Below, one piece after another: positions 19,086 to 26,824 of a stretch of DNA of 64,000 bases (position 1 is the first letter of the stretch; the number at the start of each line of letters is the position of its first letter). The stretch lies in contig JBLDXI010000009.1 in assembly GCA_047495785.1 (NCBI GenBank), positions 5,208,001-5,272,000 on the forward strand, read 5' to 3'. The position numbers and the translations under genes are program-made. The notes under the pieces were generated by a model, which saw only the letters and a program-made list of their open reading frames with translations, was not told the origin of the DNA and did not search any database. The DNA is from Lepidodermella squamata (Eukaryota > Gastrotricha).

Positions 19086-22056
19086 TCTTAGTACACTCAG
19101 AAAAAGTAGAATCATCGTAATCCAGTGGAATTGCCAGGGCATCAAGGGGAAGAGAGCTGAACTTCTCCACATTATAGAGCAATATGGACCTAATGTCATT
19201 CTTTTAAACGAGACATGGCTGAAGTTCGGCGAACAATTCGACCTCCCTGGCTACACTGCTTTCCGCGTAGATAGATTAGGAGCGTACGGGCCAAACTGTG
19301 GCGGCGTCGCAATCTTCATTAGTCAGTCAAAGCCAATACTAGATTGTGCCGAAGTAAAGTTTGCGCCAGCCTCTAGAGGCGAGTGGCTTGCAGTTGAGCT
19401 GCTAGTAGGCGAAGTCAACGCCTCAGCGAGACTTACGATTGCCACAGGGTACAATCCTTCACATAGCCCATTAGACACATCTTTCATTAGAGAGGTCTTG
19501 AGTGATCCGTCTACAAACTCGATCTTCGCTGGCGACTTGAACGCCTGGGCGGAAGAGTTAGGTTGCGCGGACTGGAACGTTCAGCGAACGGGAAGCGGGG
19601 GGCTTCTTTCGGAGTACCTAAAATCCTCCTCTGTGGTTTTGCATAGCTCGCCAACTGCTCCCACGCGGTTCAGGGAAGGTAACGTGTCGCGAGTCTTAGA
19701 TGTATGGCTCAGTTCACTGGCTGCTGATAAGTGTTTCAACCGTGCGCCTGCTGTTCTAGATTGCTATCGAAGTGATCATGCCGTCACTATCGCGGGCCTC
19801 ACACTCGTGCTCCCGGAGCGGAACTCCTGTTCACCGTTGGCCAATGCCTCGGTGCCGGCAGCCGCTCGGGACCTTCGTTTCGATTTTTTGAACGCCGACT
19901 GGCCTGAGTACCAGAGAGTATGCGCGGAAAAGATAGCGCCAGTCGTTCGCCCAAAAGGCGGGGACTCGGTTAGGGCGCTGGACGTCTTTGCCGCAAGTAT
20001 ATCCGAGGTAATAACGAGTAGCGCGAAAACCACGCTAGCTCGTGTGCCGGTGGCTAAATTGCCTAAGGTGCGTCTCAGCCATGCTGTAAAGCGGGCTATC
20101 GAAGCTAGGAATCGGTGCGACAGGAAAAATCGAAACGAACGCTCTGCTGCGTCTAAAGCGGCTTTAAATGCTGCGACACGGCAGGTGGCGCGAGAGGTCG
20201 CGATAGAGGCGGATAAAAAATGTCGGCGGCGGTTGAACCACATAGCACAGCTTTTTCAGGCGCAGCAAGCTGCCCTGGCGTGGCAACACGCACAGCGTAT
20301 TTTGGGGGAATCGAAAGGCTCGCAACGCGTGATCCCCACCCTTGACTTAGCGAACGGGACGAAGGTGACGTCAAACCCAGAGAAGGCGAGGGTTTTTGCT
20401 GAAAATTGGGCGCCGACGTTCCAAGCCGCGCCTCGTAGCTCACCGCACCAGGCGGACCAAGAATTTTGGGACTCGATCGACCAAGCATGCGAGGTAGACG
20501 AGGAGCTCAATGCCTCTCTAACAATACCAGATAAATTAGACGTCATGATTTCTAGGAACGCCTTCAACTCCCAGCTTGCCCGGTTGAAGCTTAAAGCTCC
20601 CGGGGAAGATGGGATCCTCAACCCGTTGATTAAGAACGCTCCCCCACCTCTCCTAGAGGCTATCCTTCTCCTGTTTAATTTATCTTTGAACGCCGGCTAT
20701 CTGCCAGCTGCTTGGAAAATTGGAATTGTGGTACCGGTGCCCAAGGCGGGGAAATCCCCACGGTCCCTGGATGGGTATAGGCCAGTTTCCTTAACCAGCT
20801 GCATGGCAAAGCTTCTGGAGGCCGTCGTGGCTGGGTTCATTCTTGAGTTCTGCTTGCGGAACAAGATTTTGACGCCAAGCCAAGTCGGGTTCCAGAAGTG
20901 GCTGTCAGTCTTGGATGCCATCCTCAGACTTATGCATGACATCACAGACGGGTTCGTGCATAAAGATGAGTTGGGCAGACCTGATAAATTAACTACTGTT
21001 GTGGCGTTCCTGGACTACAAGGCAGCTTTCGACTCCATTTGGCACAACGGTTTACGCATGGTTTTAAAAGGCCTCGGCCTACCCGTGGCCGTTGTGCGAT
21101 GGATATCCGATTTTCTACGCGACAGGCGTATGCGAGTCAGAGTAGGGGACAGCTTTAGTGAGGATGTCGAGGTAGCTTGCGGAGTCCCTCAGGGATCACC
21201 ATTATCCCCGATACTCTTCATCATCTACACATCTTCGTCCCTCCCAGCGGGGGTAGACAAGGACGACGCACTAAAGAGAACTGCCGCGGCGGCATACGCC
21301 GACGACCAGGCTGTATGGGCTACTGGGCGACCGGCCCCACTTGCAACTGCTCGTGTCCAAGCGGCACTTCGGGTCACAGAACGCTGGTCTCAGCGTTGGA
21401 GACTAGACCTGAACCCGAGGAAGTGCGAGTGGGTCGCATTCGGCGCCAATGTAAATCACACAGCTGGTCAGCTCCAGCTAGGCGGCATTTGCTTGCCAAG
21501 GGTTCAGGAATTCAAATATCTGGGCGTTTGGCTGTCCAAGCACCTATGCTGGACGCCTCACTTACAACACGTGTCGTCCCGAGCTCTCCCTCGTATTTTC
21601 GCTCTTTTTCGCGGAAAAGTCAAGACCCACCCCACCTTGGGCCTCTTGTTTTACAAGAGCGTAATCAGGCCGTTGTTAGAATTCGGTGCTCCGGCGTTCG
21701 CTAACTCGAAGCCACAGTATATCGAAACACTGGCGGTCCTAGAGAGGCGGGCCCTCAAGATCATCTTGGGGCTCCCCCGTCGGTGCCCGGATCAACTTTA
21801 TCAGCGGCGACTGCAGGCGACGTTTCCCGACTTCCAAGTAATCCAAGACCGTTTGTCCAGCTTGTCGTTCCATTGTTTCAACAGGGCGCTCGAAGCAGGT
21901 AGTGTGCTAGGCGGAATAGTTCGCCAGAGTCGCGATAGGCCCATGCCGGAGAGTAAATCGCCGGTTCGTTTCTTTCTTGACCATCTTCTGGGCGCTGGTC
22001 CTCTACCGGCTATTCGAACGTCAGATGATCGACTCCCTACGATTTTAGCTGTTTAG
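19078..22056 (+). CDS. LINE ORF2: AP endonuclease and reverse transcriptase
   Basis: 992 residues with no internal stop. N-terminal exonuclease-endonuclease-phosphatase fold: WNCQG, NETWL, GDLNAW and SDHAV match the catalytic Asn, Glu, Asp and Asp/His positions. RT at about 480-800: KAPGEDG, YRPVSL, FLDYKAAFDSIW, GVPQGSPLSP and the catalytic AYADDQ. A thumb-like segment (FKYLGVWL) follows, and no RNase H or C-terminal CCHC is seen. It would nick the target and copy element RNA. The ATG overlaps the ORF1b stop (ATG at 19078, TAG at 19083), suggesting termination-reinitiation. Confidence 0.95.
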   Translation: MPSLSTLRKSRIIVIQWNCQGIKGKRAELLHIIEQYGPNVILLNETWLKFGEQFDLPGYTAFRVDRLGAYGPNCGGVAIFISQSKPILDCAEVKFAPASRGEWLAVELLVGEVNASARLTIATGYNPSHSPLDTSFIREVLSDPSTNSIFAGDLNAWAEELGCADWNVQRTGSGGLLSEYLKSSSVVLHSSPTAPTRFREGNVSRVLDVWLSSLAADKCFNRAPAVLDCYRSDHAVTIAGLTLVLPERNSCSPLANASVPAAARDLRFDFLNADWPEYQRVCAEKIAPVVRPKGGDSVRALDVFAASISEVITSSAKTTLARVPVAKLPKVRLSHAVKRAIEARNRCDRKNRNERSAASKAALNAATRQVAREVAIEADKKCRRRLNHIAQLFQAQQAALAWQHAQRILGESKGSQRVIPTLDLANGTKVTSNPEKARVFAENWAPTFQAAPRSSPHQADQEFWDSIDQACEVDEELNASLTIPDKLDVMISRNAFNSQLARLKLKAPGEDGILNPLIKNAPPPLLEAILLLFNLSLNAGYLPAAWKIGIVVPVPKAGKSPRSLDGYRPVSLTSCMAKLLEAVVAGFILEFCLRNKILTPSQVGFQKWLSVLDAILRLMHDITDGFVHKDELGRPDKLTTVVAFLDYKAAFDSIWHNGLRMVLKGLGLPVAVVRWISDFLRDRRMRVRVGDSFSEDVEVACGVPQGSPLSPILFIIYTSSSLPAGVDKDDALKRTAAAAYADDQAVWATGRPAPLATARVQAALRVTERWSQRWRLDLNPRKCEWVAFGANVNHTAGQLQLGGICLPRVQEFKYLGVWLSKHLCWTPHLQHVSSRALPRIFALFRGKVKTHPTLGLLFYKSVIRPLLEFGAPAFANSKPQYIETLAVLERRALKIILGLPRRCPDQLYQRRLQATFPDFQVIQDRLSSLSFHCFNRALEAGSVLGGIVRQSRDRPMPESKSPVRFFLDHLLGAGPLPAIRTSDDRLPTILAV

Positions 22057-22552
22057 GTTACTGTCGGGTGTTAGAGGCGGCTAGCCAGCGGCGGGTGGCG
22101 GTCCACGGAAGCAACGGCCCGAGCGCAGCTTGTCGCGGGGAGGACCGGTTCGTTGTGGGTGGCGGTGCAAGGTAACATCGCTCCCTGCGCGGCCGGGCCT
22201 TTCCGGTTCCTGACTAGCGGCGGATAGCTGCAATCCGTGCGCAGTAGGTTCCCTCTGGGTTCCTCTCTTGTATCTTATATCTTTCTCTAGCCCCTTCAGT
22301 TCTTTTCAAATTCTCTTTTCAAATTCTCTCTGTGTGTGAAAGGCATCGGTTCGGGTCCGGTTTAAATCGTCTTTGGTTTAGTGCCGTGAGAGGCCCCGGT
22401 TCAAGTCCGGCTATGTTTTCTATTTTTGTCCTAGATCCTAGATTCTTTAAATTGAATTGTACTACTGAGACATGAACCTAAGAGTCATGGACCTCAGCTT
22501 GCTGATCGTTGATGCAGTTCGGCGGTGACCGTCGATCCTGGTAGCGGATGGG

Positions 22553-22706
22553 CCTCGGGTGGCGGCACGCACCAAGCGGCGGCCCGAGGCGATGTGTTGT
22601 TGGTTGTTGGTACCTCTGGCGGTTGTTGGACTTCTTGTACATTTTCGTCGATGCAGGCAGCGGTTGGGCCTCGGGTGGCGGCACGCGCAAAGCGGCGGCC
22701 CGAGGC
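22553..22706 (+). repeat. Duplicated GC-rich hairpin in the LINE 3' UTR
   Basis: Two near-identical units 115 bp apart, each a hairpin with stem GCCTCGGG/CCCGAGGC (22553-22560 with 22584-22591; 22668-22675 with 22699-22706). May be a structured RNA recognised by the element's own RT (inference). Confidence 0.75.
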
Positions 22707-22920
22707 GTTGGATGGAAGCTTCCTTGTATATTAACTCATATAACATTGTATATATAGTTTTTCTGTAATTCCGTCGACCTCGCTTAATACACGAGGCCGT
22801 AGCTGTGAATATTAAATATTGCTAAAACTAAAGGACCACTCTAAGTCCGGTCATTTCTATTTAGCCTGCGGGCTGAGAGATTGTTTTTTGCTAACATTAC
22901 TTAATAAACCCACACTTCTG

Positions 22921-23013
22921 CAAATCTTTCGCCTTTTACTAAAGATTTCCGTGCGTGGGAACATTCAATGAGCCTTCGGGCGATTTCTTGGGCTTCTTTC
23001 TCGACGGGAAGCG
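22921..23013 (+). pseudogene. 3' part of the retrotransposon-interrupted U5 snRNA gene
   Basis: Starts exactly where the 16545-16569 fragment stops. Contains loop GCCTTTTAC, its 8-bp closing stem AAATCTTT/AAAGATTT, GTGCGTGGGAAC, Sm-like site ATTTCTTG and a 3' hairpin GCTTCTT/GGGAAGC whose stem differs from the 25706 copy by wobble-preserving changes. It was therefore probably a functional U5 gene before the insertion. Confidence 0.9.
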
Positions 23014-23870
23014 ATACATCTAAAAAAAATGTAATTGTACCTGTTCGTTGGCACCTATGATAAGTGTGAAATTCACCGCTGGGTTTAGCTAGACACCAAT
23101 TTGATGCCTTGGCGTGGTTGCTACTTGTAGCGCTTGGAGCGGCAGACAATATGCAGAATCGTCAGCCTCAGCTGCAGTCCCGAAAGTCTTGAAGTCAGCC
23201 TCGTCGCGATCCGCCTCGATCGCAACATTCGCAACAATCGTAGGCTCGCAGTAGGGATCTAGATATAAAGAACGACAGGCTCAGATTCACAAATTTTCGA
23301 CCCCACGATGTGAAAGATATGCGGTAATACGTGTGAGCAACAAGTTAAGCTATTTCGGAATGGCACCTATAAATACTGTTTATGCGTCAACAGCAAACTT
23401 TATTGTGAACAGGGATGAATATATGTAATATGCAACATGAGTTATAACAACAGATACGGAAAATAATAGTAATAATAATTCTCATCTCAAAGTCGCCTTT
23501 GACGCTATGAGCAGTTCATCACAATTACCGCACGTGCAATAAAGCCGAGGTTCAATCGGACAAACATGTCAGCTGAAAAGATGTATCATTCCTGCTGCTG
23601 GGTATATAGTTACGATTATTGTACAAGATCCAATCCCGGCTTCACTACATCAAGCCTACTCGCTTAGGGGTAGCACTCCGATTTAGTATCCACAGCAGAC
23701 TTCACGCGGTTATTATAATATAATAATATCAACTAAGGACAATAATATCATTAAGCAGCTAAACTTGAAAATAATGTGAAGAATAGCATCAGGAATTGTA
23801 ACTTTACTTGATTAATGCTGACGCCGTTCAGCCTCAAAAGCCATGCCTTAATATTGACGATATTGCTCAA
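23014..23870. other. Intergenic, 3' flank of U5 and of the minus-strand repeat-protein gene
   Basis: A short block after the U5 end (CCTGTTCGTTGGCACC around 23040) is shared with the flank of the 25706 U5 copy and could be a 3' processing signal. A minus-strand AATAAA at 23398-23403 could serve the gene at 23871. No other gene seen. Confidence 0.45.
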
Positions 23871-24353
23871 CTACTTCGGGGCACTCTTTGCGGCTTCTTT
23901 CGGTTGTTGCATCAGATGGTGAAGGCTGCGAGGGTTAACCACGTGGTGGAGGCTGCGAGGGTTAACCACGTGGTGGAGGCTGCGAGGGTTAACCACGTGG
24001 TGGAGGCTGCGAGGGTTAACCACGTGGTGAAGGCTGCGAGGGTTTACCACGTGGTGAAGGCTGCGAGGGTTAACCACGTGGTGAAGGCTGCGAGGGTTAA
24101 CCACATGGTGGAGGCTGCGAGGGTTTACCACGTGGTGAAGGCTGCGAGGGTTTACCACGTGATGAAGGCTGCGAGGGTTAACCACGTGGTGGAGGCTTCG
24201 GCTGCTGGGCTGTGCTTCGGCTTGCTCGACTCCAAGTTTTGCGTAAGCTAAACTTGCCGATGATACCTGAAAGAAAGCAGGCGATAAGTCAGACATTAAT
24301 ACAAACTAGCCGCAACATGCCACTAGAATGAAGATGGCTGCGTATTTCAGCAT
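23871..24353 (-). CDS. Small secreted protein of 9-residue tandem repeats
   Basis: Two exons: 24353-24324 and 24266-23871, with a 57-nt GT-AG intron (acceptor CTTTCTTTCAG). The product is 141 residues: signal peptide MLKYAAIFILVSSASLAYA, a short acidic linker (KLGVEQAEAQPSS), about ten copies of RSLHHVVNP, and a tail LMQQPKEAAKSAPK. The reconstructed signal peptide spanning the splice junction is the main reason for choosing this strand and frame. There are no dibasic sites, so a neuropeptide precursor is unlikely; a structural or metal-binding (His-pair) secreted protein is possible. Function unknown. Confidence 0.65.
23918..24197. repeat. 27-bp [13 protein letters not shown], about 10 copies
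   Basis: Unit contains two overlapping palindromes, GGTTAACC and CCACGTGG. Units differ by few substitutions (for example GGTTAACC/GGTTTACC, GGAGG/GAAGG). The period is a multiple of three and encodes the 9-residue repeats of the minus-strand gene. Copies are contiguous without spacers. Confidence 0.97.
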
Positions 24354-25490
24354 GATGCTAACAGGTTCTTGGAGTAAAGCACGAATAATTAAATGTAATT
24401 TTCAAATGAAAAGGAGCGAATGAACAGAGTTCCAATGTTCCTCTCTCGATAAGCACTTCGACAGCCTGGACAAATAAACTTACTGCTTAAGAATTAGGTA
24501 ATATTAGTTAGCGCTAGCTTTACGGCGATAACAACGGCTGATTATACCAATAACCATGTGACTTTCTCCCACGTCGGCGTGCCGTCAACGCCTCGCTGGA
24601 GTCAACATTTCTGCACTCAGAGCAAATTTAATACCAAATTAATTTAAGCAGTAGGTTAATAATATTCTTAATAGATGGCTTAATACCCGTCCGGAAAACT
24701 AACAAATGCTTCTCAGCTGTAACTCTCTGTCAAGAAACATAATCTCGAGGCCTTCAATCTGCAAAAGGTCCTTAATAGGCCCCCGAGCCTCCTTGCACGC
24801 AGATCGGGGATCAAATTCTAATGATGATCATTCTGCTGAATCCGTTCTTTGCAACGGTACTCGGCTAATCGTCACTTACGTCAGCGATGCGATAATTCTC
24901 ATTCATGGAAAGCATGGCATATGGGTACCATTCACCGGTAATCCAGCGATGGCTACTCGCAGCGATAGCCGGTGGACATTGTATTTATAAGTTAGCTCGT
25001 GTACATATTGTTAGGATCGTTGAAAACTTGTCGAATTTAAGCTTGTTGACATCAGTGTCAAGGTGAAGGGTGACAAGTAGGAAATGTTGTTTCCTTGTTT
25101 TTATACGTGCTTGAAAAGGCTTCAAGGAAAATCTTGACTTTCATCATATTCTACAACACAAATTCTGCGCGCATATAGCATATTGTTTGTGTTACCTTCC
25201 CTATCCTTTTCTTGCTCTCCAAACTAAAACAGCCTGCCTTTTACCTCAAACAAATTTGTAACCTATACCTGCTGATGTTGAAGTTGTCTTCCGAATCCTC
25301 GAAAATCATTGCAGATAAGAAGTCGATATTCGGAATCATAACAAAGCAGAAAAGCAGAAGACAAAAGGAAGCAGACACAATTCACTTTTGTTGTTTTCAT
25401 CAATTGGTGAATGTTTTCGCTAGTCATCGAAAAATCGTCACAGAGTTTTTAACTGATATGTGCAATGAAACGTTATTTGACGACATCGGC
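24354..25490. other. Intergenic between repeat-protein gene and tRNA-Arg/U5 unit
   Basis: Includes the promoter region of the minus-strand repeat-protein gene. No coding gene, RNA gene or repeat recognised. Confidence 0.4.
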
Positions 25491-25563
25491 GGGGTTGTGG
25501 CGCAATGGATAACGCGTCTGACTACGGATCAGAAGATTCCAGGTTCGACTCCTGGCAGCCTCG
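25491..25563 (+). tRNA. tRNA-Arg(ACG), upstream member of an intact tRNA/U5 unit
   Basis: Perfect match to the canonical cloverleaf: acceptor GGGGTTG/CAGCCTC, ACG anticodon, T-loop TTCGACT, discriminator G. Identical in sequence to the minus-strand copy at 4540. Followed 142 bp later by a U5 gene in the same orientation. Confidence 0.95.
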
Positions 25564-25644
25564 ATATATTTTTACTCGCTCATGTTTTATGCACTTCAAA
25601 AACAAGACTGGAGTATTTTGCTGATTTTCCTGGATACGCAAATA

Positions 25645-25705
25645 ACACATGCCACTAATATGCATTGGAATCCTGAAAGGCACTGAGAGCCTTCGAATTA
25701 GTTAT
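25645..25705 (+). promoter_or_regulatory. Candidate U5 snRNA promoter (PSE-like block)
   Basis: Aligning the 60 bp before the three U5 loci (9030-9089, 16484-16544, 25645-25705) shows shared ACATG, GCATTGGAATC-like and AAGGCRCTG blocks and a near-invariant TTCGAATTRGTT about 15 bp before the start, while sequence further upstream diverges. Position about -60 to -15 fits a proximal sequence element of snRNA genes (inference). Confidence 0.6.
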
Positions 25706-25824
25706 ATACTCTGGTTTCCGCGCAAAACGCACAAATCTTTCGCCTTTTACTAAAGATTTCCGTGCGTGGGAACATTCAATGAGCCTTCGGGCGATTTCTT
25801 GGGCTTCTCTCTCCACGAGAAGCG
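25706..25824 (+). ncRNA. U5 spliceosomal snRNA
   Basis: About 119 nt. Begins ATACTCTGGTTTC, as in metazoan U5. Stem I pairs ACGCAC with GTGCGT and AAATCTTT with AAAGATTT around the invariant loop CGCCTTTTACT, which aligns exon ends in the spliceosome. Then GGGAAC, a small hairpin (GCC TTCG GGC), Sm-binding site GATTTCTTG, and the 3' hairpin GCTTCTC/GAGAAGC. Every element is intact, so this is the best candidate for a functional gene of the three loci. Confidence 0.95.
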
Positions 25825-26726
25825 ATATACAACCAAACAAAATGTTGTTATGCCTGTTCACTGGCACCAATAAGGTATGGCACCTACTTATAAAGGGTTA
25901 TGGGGTTCGGTCGATTCGGTGGCGTGGCAGGCACGGATACTAACACTACAAACCACTACCAAGGATGGTTCAAACTGCCCGATTCAGGCCATTATTAATT
26001 ATTATTATACTACAGCTTGGATTTTTTATTGTTTGCTGTTCCGTCCAACAGCCAAAAGATACTTCGAGCGCTTAAGCTGGCCGAAATATACTTTTACTGG
26101 AAATAGGCTTAATTCTTTGTTGTGAAATTTGACCAACAGAAACCTAACATTGATATCGTGCGTGAAGTGAAAGATCAGCAATGTATCTGCGCGTTGGATT
26201 CTACAATTTTCATGTTTAGCTGCCGCCCAAGTTTCAGCGTTTCTTGTGATATTCTTTACGATTCAACGACAGGTAGACTGTTGCATCTGTGTTATTGCAT
26301 TAAAACGGCAACGCAGCCCAAAATGGCAGGGAAAATCCAACAAGACCCGAAGAACTCAATTTTTTCAGTTTTATTTTCCATCATCATTATTATTATTCAT
26401 TATTTCATCTCTTTCAAAGTTGAGGCTGGCGGTGGCAGTAGAGGAGAGGCAGCTGCCATATCTTCATCCGTCGACAGAAACAACGCGAATACACACAGCG
26501 TACAAGTAATATAGAGAGGCATAAAATGGCATTGTTATTATCGATATTATTTGCAACCAATCACTGCACGGCGGCGATTTGCAGGTGTGTAATAGTACGC
26601 TTATCGTCCAAGTATAAAAAAAACAATAAATGCAGCGATAGCTAGGACTAATACAATATTTTTTCATAATGAAATTTCAGGTATGAAATTTTTTTCTATA
26701 TATACGCAACAAAAAGCCTGGTTGAG
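25825..26726. other. Intergenic
   Basis: Starts with the U5 3' flank (CCTGTTCACTGGCACC block shared with 23040). An ATT-rich run lies near 26380-26405. I recognise no gene. Confidence 0.4.
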
Positions 26727-26807
26727 TAACACGAAAAAATTCGGAAAAATATAATTAATCAAAAAATTAGTTAATTAATTAATTAATTTTCCAATTTTTT
26801 CGTGTTA
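26727..26807. repeat. Small AT-rich fold-back
   Basis: TAACACGAAAAAATT (26727) is mirrored at 26793-26807, with TTAATTAATT repeats between. It lies just downstream of the stop codon at 26825 of the minus-strand gene and could be a tiny MITE or a 3'-end hairpin. Confidence 0.7.
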
Positions 26808-26824
26808 TTACCAAAGGGATTTTT

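Larger units (their letters stand above)
16570..22920 (+). mobile_element. Full-length non-LTR retrotransposon inserted in a U5 snRNA gene
   Basis: A 6,351-bp element bounded by the two halves of a U5 gene. It contains a 5' UTR (about 440 bp, with a 37-bp tandem repeat), an acidic ORF, a zinc-knuckle gag-like ORF, an intact endonuclease/RT ORF, and an 864-bp 3' UTR with duplicated GC-rich hairpins, ending ACTTAATAAACCCACACTTCTG-like sequence (AATAAA near 22902) with no long poly(A). No clear target duplication is visible: the flanks join to give uninterrupted U5 sequence. Element and U5 have the same orientation. AP-type endonuclease plus RT without RNase H suggests a Jockey/R1/Tx1-type LINE; the clade is not assigned. 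Intact frames suggest recent activity. Confidence 0.9.

Noticed and set aside
22462-22768. Short frames on both strands in the LINE 3' UTR
   Set aside because: They arise from duplicated GC-rich hairpins and have no independent coding signal.
23918-24197. Regular repeats suggesting a CRISPR array
   Set aside because: Units are contiguous with no unique spacers, period 27 bp in coding phase, and the genome is clearly eukaryotic.
23808-24251. 147-residue plus-strand frame over the [13 protein letters not shown] (AARVNHVVE repeats)
   Set aside because: It is open only because the repeat period is a multiple of three. The minus-strand frame gains a signal peptide and intron, so it was preferred.
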